Origin: Deltaproteobacteria bacterium | GTDB lineage: Bacteria > Myxococcota > Myxococcia > Myxococcales > UBA5297 | Reading direction: 5' to 3' | Assembly (NCBI GenBank): GCA_016218885.1 | Contig: JACRCT010000581.1 | Coordinates: 1-33,828 of the forward strand | Length of the DNA: 33,828 nucleotides | In this document: positions 10,363-17,635 of the stretch, in pieces | Numbering within the stretch: position 1 is the first letter of the stretch | Layout: each line of letters opens with the position of its first letter | Made by a program: the position numbers and the translations under genes | The notes under the pieces: generated by a model | What the model saw: only the letters and a program-made list of their open reading frames with translations | Told to the model about the DNA's origin: nothing | The model's database searches: none

Positions 10363-10769
10363 GAAAGGCCTCCAGAGCTTGGACCAGCACGATGAGCGTG
10401 GATTTCTTCACATTCAGGTATCGACTGCAAGCGGGTGCCGCGCGGCCAGACGGTTCCGCGAGGGCACAGCATCAGAATTCCATTGTGGCCGTTGATACCG
10501 AATCACGGCGATGCACGAACTTGAACACCACGACTCTCACGGCGCTCGAAAAGCGAATGGAGCGACGAATGGCCCGGCCGGAAGAATGACGACCGCTTCG
10601 CAGGCGCCTTCGGAATGAGGGAGGGCAGCGTCCATGGGGGTCTCGTTCCGGAGGAGGGCCAGTCCAGCCTGAAGCTGGGCCTCAGGCGGCTGTCCACCAA
10701 CCGAACGTTGTATTGGGCCGACCACTGTTTGGATTGCGCTGGGCCGCGCTCCTCGCCATCCTCACCGGC
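10363..10769. other. Divergent intergenic region
   Basis: About 400 bp between divergent genes, somewhat less GC-rich near 10400-10600, as expected of a promoter region. The arms GGTATCGAC (10417-10425) and GTTGATACC (10491-10499) form a 9-bp inverted repeat with one mismatch about 65 bp apart, which could be paired half-sites. Short ORFs here are GC artefacts. The chalcone-isomerase-like ORF extends into this region to a TTG at 10713, but its signal peptide begins at 10770. Confidence 0.35.
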
Positions 10770-11453
10770 ATGCGAACCCTCATTCCTGCCCTCGTCCTTG
10801 GTCTTTCGGTGGCCGTCGCCGCCTCCCCCGCTGCTGCCCAGGAGCTCGTCGAGCCCTCGACCGAGGTGAAATTCGAGAAGAGCCCCGTCATCGATGGCAA
10901 GCCCTTCCTGTGTCTGGGCACGGGCGTGCGCAAGAAGGCGATCTTCAAGGTCTACGCCATCGTCTACTGCGTCGAGGAGGCGGCGGGCCAGGCCGAGATC
11001 CAGAAGTACTTCGCAGAGGGAGCGGGCAAGGCCCACGCGCCGAGCCAGGGAAAGCAGCTCGCCGAGAAGCTCGCCGACGATCCCGGCTTCTTCCGAGCGC
11101 TGATGGCCATGAAGATCGAGAAGGCGGCGCAGCTGGTCTTCGTGCGCGATGTCGGCAAGGACAAGATGAAGGAGGCCTTCGAGGAGAGCCTCACCAGGAG
11201 CCTGGGCAAGGACGAGAAGCCGCGCATCGAGAGCTTCGTGAACCTGCTCGATCGCGACCTCAAGAGGGGCGACAGGATGATCCTGCAGACCGGGCCCGAC
11301 GGGCGGATTCGAGTGGGGCACTCCGGCGAGCCGAAGAGCGTCCAGGACCCGGTCCTCGCCGCGGCGGTGTGGCAGCCCTACCTGGGCGAGGACAGCGTGG
11401 CGCCTTCGCTCAGGAAGTCGGTGGCGGCGACCGTGGCGGCGATGCGCCCATAG
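10770..11453 (+). CDS. Exported chalcone-isomerase-like domain protein
   Basis: A 227-residue protein starting with a clear Sec signal peptide (MRTLIPALVLGLSVAVAAS, cleavage after PAAA), so it is probably periplasmic. The mature part fits the bacterial chalcone-isomerase-like fold: GKPFLCLGTGVRKKAIFKVY is the typical opening strand-turn motif (usually G-x-G-x-R), followed by KVYAIVYCV, a helical segment with KIEKAAQLVFVRDV, and late MILQTGPDGRIRV and DPVLAAAVWQPYLG. Such bacterial proteins lack proven chalcone isomerase activity and may bind fatty acids; no plant-type catalytic set can be claimed. The ATG at 10770 is chosen because the signal peptide starts there, although no strong ribosome binding site is visible. 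The thioesterase gene follows 76 bp downstream and may be co-transcribed. Confidence 0.75.
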   Translation: MRTLIPALVLGLSVAVAASPAAAQELVEPSTEVKFEKSPVIDGKPFLCLGTGVRKKAIFKVYAIVYCVEEAAGQAEIQKYFAEGAGKAHAPSQGKQLAEKLADDPGFFRALMAMKIEKAAQLVFVRDVGKDKMKEAFEESLTRSLGKDEKPRIESFVNLLDRDLKRGDRMILQTGPDGRIRVGHSGEPKSVQDPVLAAAVWQPYLGEDSVAPSLRKSVAATVAAMRP

Positions 11454-11529
11454 CCCGCGGGTCAGCGCTGCTGGCGCCGCGGCGCGGGGCGTGGGGATCC
11501 GTCACTCCGGCCTTCGAGTCTCTGGCACA

Positions 11530-11943
11530 ATGCTCGCCATGCGCGACGTCCCGACCTCGGCCGAGTACCGCTTCCCCTGCAAGGTCTACTACGAGGACAC
11601 CGACTGCATGGGCGTGGTCTACCACGCCAACTACCTCAAGTATTTCGAGCGGGCGCGCACCGAGTTCCTGGCCGCGCGCGGCATCAGCGTGGCCGCCCTC
11701 GGAGAGCAGGGAACGCTGTTCGTGGTCTACCGCATCGAGATGACCTTCAAGTCTCCCGCCCGCCTCGGCGATGAGCTGGAGGTGGTCTCCCGCGCCCGCC
11801 TCACCTCGCCCTACCGCGTCACGTTCGACCAGCGCATCGAGTGCTCCGCCCGCTCCCCCAAGCCTCTGATCGTCGGCGAGGTGGAAATCGTCTGCATCGA
11901 CCCGCAGGGCGGGCTGAAGGCCATCCCCGACCTGGGGCTCTAG
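11530..11943 (+). CDS. ybgC: YbgC-type acyl-CoA thioesterase (hotdog fold)
   Basis: A 137-residue single hotdog-domain thioesterase. The segment VYYEDTDCMGVVYHANYLKY followed by FERARTEFL is the YbgC / 4-hydroxybenzoyl-CoA thioesterase signature, with catalytic Asp25 in the TD-x-x-GVVYHAN motif. These cytoplasmic enzymes hydrolyse acyl-CoA thioesters and are often linked to Tol-Pal loci or phospholipid metabolism; no tol or pal genes are visible here. The ATG at 11530 is preferred to 11491, and 11539 is equally possible; no clear ribosome binding site decides it. It may share a transcript with the exported protein upstream. Confidence 0.88.
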   Translation: MLAMRDVPTSAEYRFPCKVYYEDTDCMGVVYHANYLKYFERARTEFLAARGISVAALGEQGTLFVVYRIEMTFKSPARLGDELEVVSRARLTSPYRVTFDQRIECSARSPKPLIVGEVEIVCIDPQGGLKAIPDLGL

Positions 11944-12198
11944 CTTCGCGCGCCGAGAGCCCTGCCGGGTTCGGGGTCCGGCGACCGGTGTCAGAGCCGG
12001 GAGCCTCAGCGACCGATCCTTCTGTCCTTCCGAGACCCCCAGGCCGGTCTCGAGCGGGCACCCCGGTGACCGAGCTCGCTCCGCGACTCATCAGCCGCTC
12101 TGCCCTGGCCCGCTCCCAGCTCTCGCGTGACCCACAAGCCCAACGCTGCTCCAAGGCCACCTGGAAAGGGTGCGCCTCCGGCGCGTCGGGCGCCCGGC
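11944..12198. other. Intergenic region upstream of the SPFH promoter
   Basis: About 255 bp after the thioesterase gene. I see no gene, no terminator with a T-run and no repeat in it; the overlapping ORFs have the Arg/Pro/Ala composition of frame shadows. The promoter listed next begins at 12199. Confidence 0.4.
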
Positions 12199-12240
12199 TT
12201 GACATCGTGTCGTGACAACACCAATATGGTGTCGACACCA
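12199..12240 (+). promoter_or_regulatory. Sigma70-like promoter with two palindromes before the SPFH gene
   Basis: TTGACA (12199-12204), a 17-bp spacer and CAATAT (12222-12227) form a plausible promoter about 57 bp before the ATG; the -35 box is perfect and the -10 box weak. The spacer contains TGTC-GT-GACA (12209-12218). A perfect 14-bp palindrome, TGGTGTCGACACCA, overlaps the last base of the -10 box (12227-12240). Both share a TGTCG...ACA core, so a dimeric repressor covering the promoter is plausible. Confidence 0.5.
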
Positions 12241-12283
12241 CACCAAGCCGCTTGGGGCGGCCTGGCTCGACTCGGAGGCGCGC

Positions 12284-13237
12284 ATGTTCGGCATCGAGTA
12301 CCTGAAGGCCACTCCCACGACCTACGTGCTGCATTACAAGGGCGGGCGGGCGAAGCGCGAGGGCGCCGGGCTCTCGTTCTTCTACTACGGGCCCACCTCC
12401 ACCGTGGTGGCGGTTCCCCTGGCGACCGCCGACGTCCCGTTCGTGTTCAACGAGTTCACCCGCGACTTCCAGGAGCTGACCGTGCAGGGCCAGCTCACCT
12501 ATCGGGTCAGCGACCCGAAGAAGCTCGCCGGGTTGCTCGACTTCAGCGTCGATGCTCGGGGCAAGCACCGCTCCGAGGACCCCGCTAAGCTCGAGGAGCG
12601 GCTGGTGCAGGCCACTCAGGTCCTGGCCGCGGGTGTGGTGGCCCGGCTCACCCTGCGCGAGGCGCTGGGGGCCTGTGACGCCCTGGTCGCCGAGGTGAGC
12701 GCGGGGCTGCGCAAGGCGGAGGCGGTCTCGATGCTGGGGATCGAGCCGCTGGGCCTGTCCATCCTCTCCATCCGGGCGAACCCGGAGATGGCGCGCGCTC
12801 TCGAGGCCGAGGCCCGCGAGAGCCTGCAGCGGGAGGCCGACGAGGCCATCTACGCCCGCCGCAACGCCGCGGTGGAGCAGGAGCGCACCATCAAGGAGAG
12901 CGAGCTCAACACCGAGATCGCGGTGGAGCAGAAGAAGCGCGAGATCCGCGAGAAGCAGATGGCCGCGGAGATCGCGGTCGAGGAGCAGCGCACCGCCCTC
13001 GTCGCCAAGCGCGCCGAGAACGAGAAGCGCGACGCCGACACCCGCGCCTATGCCATCGAGGCCACGCTCAAGCCGCTGCGCGAGGCCGACTGGAAGACCC
13101 TGATGGCGGTGGCGGCTCACGGCGGCGACCCGAAGATGATGATCGCCCTCGCGTTCCGAGAGATGGCCGAGAACGCCACCAAGATCGGCGAGCTCAACAT
13201 CAGCCCCGACCTGCTCAAGTCGCTGTTGGCCAAGTGA
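12284..13237 (+). CDS. Soluble SPFH / band 7 domain protein
   Basis: A 317-residue SPFH (stomatin/prohibitin/flotillin) protein. The N-terminal ~170 residues form the SPFH core (FGIEYLKATPTTYVLHYKGG, LTVQGQLTYRVSDPKKL, VGARLTL-like VVARLTLREAL). The region ~185-270 is a highly charged Glu/Lys/Arg coiled coil (EQKKREIREKQMAAEIAVEE), and a helical tail follows. Unlike most SPFH proteins there is no N-terminal membrane anchor, so it may be cytoplasmic or peripheral, probably forming large oligomers. GGAGG sits 5 bases before the ATG, which fixes this start over 12212. The next gene begins 7 bp after the stop, so the two are surely co-transcribed, and the SPFH protein may scaffold that partner. 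Confidence 0.83.
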   Translation: MFGIEYLKATPTTYVLHYKGGRAKREGAGLSFFYYGPTSTVVAVPLATADVPFVFNEFTRDFQELTVQGQLTYRVSDPKKLAGLLDFSVDARGKHRSEDPAKLEERLVQATQVLAAGVVARLTLREALGACDALVAEVSAGLRKAEAVSMLGIEPLGLSILSIRANPEMARALEAEARESLQREADEAIYARRNAAVEQERTIKESELNTEIAVEQKKREIREKQMAAEIAVEEQRTALVAKRAENEKRDADTRAYAIEATLKPLREADWKTLMAVAAHGGDPKMMIALAFREMAENATKIGELNISPDLLKSLLAK

Positions 13238-13244
13238 GCCAGCC

Positions 13245-14165
13245 ATGTTCGAGAAGCTCGTTCTCGTGACGCGAAAGACCCGGCTGCAGCAGCTGATCGA
13301 GCGCTTCAACAGCCGGGCGCAGGCGAAGTTCTACATCGAGCACGCGGGCGGCGACTTCGGCGACTACCTGCACGAGGACGAGGTCTACTCCCGCTCGCTC
13401 GAGGCCTTGCATCGTGGGCTCGACCTGGGGTTGAAGGTCCAGCAGATCGAGCGCGCCATCGTGCCCACCTTCCTCTTCACCGAGAAGGACCTGGTGGTGG
13501 CCGTGGGCCAGGACGGGCTGGTCGCCAACGTAGCCAAGTACGCCGGCGCCCAGCCCATCGTGGCCGTCAACCCCGACCCCGAGCGCTTTGACGGCGTGCT
13601 CCTGCCCTTCCAGACGCCGCAGGCGCCCGGCGCGGTGACCCGTGTGCTCGAGGGCAAGGCCCGCTTCCGCCAGGTCACGCTGGCCGAGGCCCGGTTGGGG
13701 GACGGGCAGCGCCTCCTGGGCTTCAATGACCTGTTCGTCGGGGCCCGCTCCCACGTCTCGGCGCGCTACCGGATAGGCCTCGGTGAGCGCCAGGAGCCCC
13801 AGTCCTCGAGCGGGGTCCTGGTCTCCACTGGGGCCGGCTCCACCGGCTGGCTCTCGTCGGTCTTCAACATGGCTGCGGAGATCGCCTCCTTCACCGGCGG
13901 CAAGGCTGGAGCCCCGGTGCGCCTGGACTGGGAAGACCCCCGATTGGTCTTCGTGGTCCGCGAGCCCTTCTCCAGCAGGCACTCGCAGGCGGGGCTGGTG
14001 GCCGGAGTGCTCAAGGCTGGCGAGGCGCTGCGGCTCGAGTCGCAGATGCCCTCCGGCGGAGTCATCTTCTCCGACGGAGTGGAGAGCGACGCCCTGGCCT
14101 TCAACTCGGGGGCGATCGCCAGCATCGGGGCCGCGGCGCAGGGCACCCGGCTCGTGGTCGGCTAG
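13245..14165 (+). CDS. Divergent NAD kinase-like protein paired with SPFH protein
   Basis: A 306-residue protein related to the NAD kinase/diacylglycerol kinase superfamily. The N-terminal domain ends in VVAVGQDGLVANVAKY (residues ~84-99), which aligns with the GGDGT-x-L nucleotide-binding motif but reads GQDGL; Asp90 is kept. NDLFVGARSHVSARYRI (from 161) matches the NE motif with Glu replaced by Asp. LVSTGAGSTGWLSSV (from ~192) matches the TPTGSTAY segment. The altered glycines suggest a changed substrate or loss of catalysis rather than the housekeeping NAD kinase. It lies 7 bp after the SPFH gene and probably works with it. The downstream gene is convergent, 21 bp away. Confidence 0.75.
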   Translation: MFEKLVLVTRKTRLQQLIERFNSRAQAKFYIEHAGGDFGDYLHEDEVYSRSLEALHRGLDLGLKVQQIERAIVPTFLFTEKDLVVAVGQDGLVANVAKYAGAQPIVAVNPDPERFDGVLLPFQTPQAPGAVTRVLEGKARFRQVTLAEARLGDGQRLLGFNDLFVGARSHVSARYRIGLGERQEPQSSSGVLVSTGAGSTGWLSSVFNMAAEIASFTGGKAGAPVRLDWEDPRLVFVVREPFSSRHSQAGLVAGVLKAGEALRLESQMPSGGVIFSDGVESDALAFNSGAIASIGAAAQGTRLVVG

Positions 14166-14186
14166 GCTTCGTCGAGCTTCGCCGCC

Positions 14187-15422
14187 CTACGGCCCCCGCG
14201 CCTCGGTGAAGAGCAGCCGAGTACCGTCAGGAGCGAGGGCGAGACGCCTGCCGATGGCCCAGCCGAACCCGATGGTGCCGAGCGCCTCGGGGCCTCCTGC
14301 GGCGGGCGCGACCGGGTCCTCGACGATGGCGAGCTCCTCTCGGCGTGCCCGCACCTCGTCGCCGAGCGCGAACCTCGCGGCGACTCGGGGTGGCTCGCCT
14401 TGGGCGGGGGCCAAGAGCCGATGACCTAGCCGATGAGCGACCCTCGGCGAGACCATGCTCGCCCCTGCGCCGAGATCGAGCTGGAAGAGCCCCGCGACCT
14501 CCCTCCCCAGCCGACCACGAGCGAAGAGGCGCCCGTCGCTCCACTGGAGCGGCTCGACATGGGTCAACTCTCCGGCGAGGTCCCGCCAGCCAGCCTCATC
14601 GAGGTCGCGGTACACAGACAGCGCCAGCGCGCGCCCATCGAGCTCGACCAGCAGGCCCTTGAAGGCGTCCTGCAGCGAGAGGATCCCCGCGACCTTGAGC
14701 TCGGCCGGAAGGTCGGTGACGTTGGCGACCACGCCGCTAACCACGATCCCGCCGAACGATAGCTGGTCCAGGAAGGCGGGGAAGTAGGCGAGGTTGCCTC
14801 CGGTGCGGGGGTGCTCCTTGAGATAGGGGATGCCCTGGCGCTCGCAGAAGGACCTGTCCAGCACGGTGAGGGAGGCGCCGCTGTCGACGATGAAGTCCGC
14901 CGGCGGTCCCCCGTTCACCGAGAGCGGGACCATGGGCAGCGGTATCCGGGTGAGGAGCTCGACGCGGGCACGCCGCTCTCCAGAGACCTCCCGGGGCCGG
15001 CGTGAAGCCAGCCGAGTGAGGGACGAGAGCGCGCACGACTCGGTGTTGCCCGACGCGCAGAGCGACTCGTAGAAGGGTAGCGCCTCGGCGGGGCCGACGG
15101 TCCAGAACAGGGCTCGCGCCAGCTCGTCCTTCCACTCCGCCCGCGCAAGAAGAAGCTCGATTCGCGGATCGCCAGCGAGCAGCCGCAGCAGTGCCGCGTC
15201 ATGTCGGCGCTCGCCGAGCCGGAGCCGTGCGAGAAGCGAGGCGACGAGCTCGCCCCGCTCCTGAAGGCGGTGAATCCATTCGCCCGCAGCTTCGAACTGG
15301 CCCCCGTCGAGCGCCGCGGCGAATGGCGGGGGAGGGCCTGGTTCGGGCTGCTGCATCTCGGGCGCCGGCTTTCCAGCAGCACAGCCGACGGCGAGTAGGA
15401 GCGGGAGGAGGAGCCGTCGCAT
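14187..15422 (-). CDS. Lipoprotein aspartyl protease (retropepsin-like)
   Basis: A 411-residue lipoprotein: MRRLLLPLLLAVGC gives a lipobox (AVGC) after a short signal peptide. Residues ~30-140 are helical and repeat-like (TPR-like spacing is possible). From ~165 comes a retropepsin-like domain with PADFIVDSGASLTVLDRSF, catalytic Asp180 in D-S-G, and PYLKEHPRTGG. A second, later segment, LFQLDLGAGASMVSPRVAHR with D-L-G at 316, looks like a degenerate second active-site motif. This arrangement resembles two-lobed pepsin folds and bacterial clan AA proteases. It would act on the periplasmic or outer-membrane side; the substrate is unknown. The inner ATG at 15422 is chosen because the signal peptide begins there. 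It is divergent from the next lipoprotein, sharing a 106-bp promoter region. Confidence 0.8.
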   Translation of the reverse strand: MRRLLLPLLLAVGCAAGKPAPEMQQPEPGPPPPFAAALDGGQFEAAGEWIHRLQERGELVASLLARLRLGERRHDAALLRLLAGDPRIELLLARAEWKDELARALFWTVGPAEALPFYESLCASGNTESCALSSLTRLASRRPREVSGERRARVELLTRIPLPMVPLSVNGGPPADFIVDSGASLTVLDRSFCERQGIPYLKEHPRTGGNLAYFPAFLDQLSFGGIVVSGVVANVTDLPAELKVAGILSLQDAFKGLLVELDGRALALSVYRDLDEAGWRDLAGELTHVEPLQWSDGRLFARGRLGREVAGLFQLDLGAGASMVSPRVAHRLGHRLLAPAQGEPPRVAARFALGDEVRARREELAIVEDPVAPAAGGPEALGTIGFGWAIGRRLALAPDGTRLLFTEARGP

Positions 15423-15528
15423 CACGAGCCGAACGATACCAGCGCGGCAACGCAGGCCCGAGAAACGACGCACCAGGATGGCGAGAGCGTCGAGCCGTCA
15501 CCATCTGAGGACATGGAGGGTCTGTCCC

Positions 15529-16203
15529 ATGGTGCGCTGGGTTCTACTGGGGATCATGCTCCTGGTCGCGAGCTGTGCCAGCTACACCACGCTCGCTCCG
15601 CCGCCGGGCGCGCCCACCCTTGCCGGGAAGGAGAAGGCCACGGTCGCCGAGAGCAGCGGGGTGCGGATGGTCGTCAATGGCCATTGGAGCGGGCAGCCCT
15701 CGAACCTCCCGGACCTCGTCACGCCGGTGCGGGTCACCCTCGAGAACCACAGCGGCGCGCCCCTTACGGTGCGCTACGACGACTTCGCCTTGCGCACCAG
15801 CGGGTTCGTCGCCCGTGCCCTCCCGCCCTTCGAGATCCAGCGCCCGGGAGCGGAAGGTGGGGCTGGCTGGCCCTATTTCGGCTTCGGCGTGGGGGCGTAC
15901 AGCGGCCCCTTCTACTGGGGCTGGGATCCCTGGCCTGGCTTCGGCTGGTGGGGCTCGGGCTACTACCCCGGCTACTATGGCTCCTACTACTTGGCCGAGC
16001 CGCTCCCGACGCGTGACATGCTCAAGAAGGCCCTCCCCGAGGGCGTGCTCGAAGACGGTGGGCAGGTCTCCGGATACGTCTACTTCCAGCGCGTGCAGGC
16101 GAGCGAAGGAACCCTGGTGCAGCTCTCGCTCGACCTCCTCAACGCCCAGGACAAGTCGAGCGTCGGCTGGATCGGCGTGCCCCTCGTCGTCAAGGAGGGA
16201 TAG
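15529..16203 (+). CDS. Lipoprotein with aromatic/Gly-rich segment
   Basis: A 224-residue probable lipoprotein of unknown function. MVRWVLLGIMLLVASC is a signal peptide with lipobox VASC (Cys16). Residues ~60-100 look like a small beta-sandwich (VRVTLENHSGAPLTVRYDDF). A striking stretch (~118-165) is made almost only of Gly, Trp, Tyr, Phe, Pro and Ser. The C-terminal part (GGQVSGYVYFQRV, LVQLSLDLL) again looks like beta-strands, as in proteins that carry a FxxP-type extracellular Ig-like fold. GGAGGG lies 8 bases before the ATG, supporting this start over 15478. It is convergent with queF. Confidence 0.72.
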   Translation: MVRWVLLGIMLLVASCASYTTLAPPPGAPTLAGKEKATVAESSGVRMVVNGHWSGQPSNLPDLVTPVRVTLENHSGAPLTVRYDDFALRTSGFVARALPPFEIQRPGAEGGAGWPYFGFGVGAYSGPFYWGWDPWPGFGWWGSGYYPGYYGSYYLAEPLPTRDMLKKALPEGVLEDGGQVSGYVYFQRVQASEGTLVQLSLDLLNAQDKSSVGWIGVPLVVKEG

Positions 16204-16290
16204 CCCCCGCCGCCGTGCCCAGCGCCGAGATCAGCCACCGCTAGCCCCTTCGTCGGGACATCCTGCGCAACATGGCGAAGCTTTGGGCTC

Positions 16291-16375
16291 AGGCTTCAGA
16301 CCCCAGGAGAAGCCTTGGCCTCTGGCGAAGTTGGGCCCGTGGCTGCTTGACCTGAAGCCTGGGGTCCGGAGCCTG
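16291..16375 (+). repeat. Dispersed palindromic intergenic repeat, copy B
   Basis: The arms AGGCTTCAGACCCCAGG (16291-16307) and CCTGGGGTCCGGAGCCT (16358-16374) pair at 15 of 17 positions. The right part, 16343-16375, matches the reverse complement of 5531-5563 at 31 of 33 bases. It lies between two convergent genes and may act as a structured 3' end, although no T-run follows. Confidence 0.7.
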
Positions 16376-16417
16376 GCGCCGCCGCCGACACCCGCGTTGG
16401 TTCCGGCTCGGCTGGGT

Positions 16418-16777
16418 TTAGGGGCGAATGGCCCGCTCCACCGTCACCTTGGTGCCAATGCCGCCGCGGACGTTGAACTCGCCGACGACGGTGATGCTCC
16501 GCGGCGCGAGCAGCGAGAAGAGGTCGTCGCAGATGCGGTTGGTGACCGCCTCGTGGAAGGCGCCCTCGTTGCGAAACGACCACAGGTAGAGCTTGAGGCT
16601 CTTGAGCTCGACGCAGAGGCCATCGGGCACGTAGCGGATGACGATGTGAGCGAAGTCCGGCTGGGAGGTCATCGGACACAGGCAGGTGAACTCCGGGCAG
16701 TCGAAGGCGATCTCGTAGTCGCGGTCGGGCGCGGGGTTCTTGAAGGTCTGCAGGTCCTTGCTGGGCTGGCTGGGCAT
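16418..16777 (-). CDS. queF: NADPH-dependent 7-cyano-7-deazaguanine (preQ0) reductase
   Basis: A 119-residue type I (short) QueF that reduces the nitrile of preQ0 to the amine of preQ1 in queuosine tRNA modification, in the cytoplasm. Visible motifs are [14 protein letters not shown] with the nucleophilic Cys34 and Asp41, and the QueF signature [16 protein letters not shown]. His75 and Glu76 lie in FHEAVTNRI. The ATG at 16777 has GGAG upstream and matches family length; the 16813 start is less likely. No preQ1 riboswitch is visible in the 66-bp gap upstream. Other queuosine genes are not in the window. The gene lies downstream of the HTH/receiver gene on the same strand and may be co-transcribed. 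Confidence 0.95.
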   Translation of the reverse strand: MPSQPSKDLQTFKNPAPDRDYEIAFDCPEFTCLCPMTSQPDFAHIVIRYVPDGLCVELKSLKLYLWSFRNEGAFHEAVTNRICDDLFSLLAPRSITVVGEFNVRGGIGTKVTVERAIRP

Positions 16778-16843
16778 GCTGCGGCTCCGTCGAAAGGCCG
16801 CGGACATTAGCACGCCGCCTCGCGCCCGTGCTGCCTGGTCAGC

Positions 16844-17452
16844 TCAATCGGTCTCGGGCTCCAGGCCGGCCGCCCGCTCGATCGCCGTGACCAGGCTCGG
16901 GCCGTCGAGCGGCTTGCGCAGGCAAGAGTTGGCCCCTGCCTTCGTGGCCTTGCGCTCCAGCTCCCCGCTGATCTTCCCCGCCAGCGCCAGGATCGTGACC
17001 TCTGCAGTGTCGCCGCACTTGCGCAGTTGGCGGAAGACGCTCAAGCCCTCGGCATCGGGGACGGAGAGGTCGTAGACGAGCACGTCCGGTGGGTTGACGG
17101 CCAAGGCCAAGAGGGCCGCCACTCCGCTGTCGGTGCTGACGACGTCCCAGTCCGGCTTGAGCTTCTTGAGCCCCCTGGCAGCCCCGCGCAGCCTCTCGGG
17201 CTCGCTGTCCACGATCATCACGCGCAACCCGTCGGACCCGCTGAGCTCCTGGGGGATGGGCATTCGGTGCTCCACCAGGAAGGAGCGCAGGTTCTCGGCC
17301 CCGACGCGCCGATGCCCGCCCGGCGTTCGGTAGCCCCGCAGCAGGCCCTTGTCGATCCACTTGTGGACCGTCGTGGGGTCGGTGCCGGTCATCCGCCCGA
17401 TATCGTAGGTGGTGAAGACGAGAGGGACTCGCGGGACCTTGGCGGTCTTCAC
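16844..17452 (-). CDS. MerR-type HTH fused to response-regulator receiver domain
   Basis: A 202-residue protein. The N-terminal region (residues ~12-62) is an excisionase/MerR-like winged helix: FTTYDIGRMTGTDPTTVHKW, then GLLRGYRTPGGHRRVGAENL. Residues ~75-195 are a receiver domain with acidic pair Asp82/Glu84 (IVDSEPER), phospho-acceptor Asp128 (VLVYDLSVPDAEG) and Lys180 (CLRKPLD). The switch Ser/Thr is replaced by Ala158 (ILALAGK), so phosphorylation may not trigger the standard conformational change. The reversed order, with the DNA-binding domain first, differs from ordinary response regulators and is seen in myxobacterial HTH-REC proteins. Translation starts at a GTG preceded by AAAGGGG. 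The gene may regulate queF or a distant target; no kinase is adjacent. Confidence 0.82.
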   Translation of the reverse strand: MKTAKVPRVPLVFTTYDIGRMTGTDPTTVHKWIDKGLLRGYRTPGGHRRVGAENLRSFLVEHRMPIPQELSGSDGLRVMIVDSEPERLRGAARGLKKLKPDWDVVSTDSGVAALLALAVNPPDVLVYDLSVPDAEGLSVFRQLRKCGDTAEVTILALAGKISGELERKATKAGANSCLRKPLDGPSLVTAIERAAGLEPETD

Positions 17453-17635
17453 AGTGGCCCCTTTCTCTGCTGGGAGTATTGCTGTACCCCAATTGCAACA
17501 TCCCAGATGCTAGACGAGCGGTGCGTGGAGCACAACACCCTGCGCCTAGCCGCCTGCCTGGAGCCTAGAGCGAGCGTGGGTCAAAGCGGACCCGCGCCCG
17601 CCTGCCAGGTACATCTCGACCCGGGGCCGGGGGCA

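Noticed and set aside
16778-16843. Possible preQ1 riboswitch upstream of queF.
   Set aside because: The short gap holds only a simple AGCACG/CGTGCT hairpin and lacks the A-rich tail and pairing of preQ1 aptamers.
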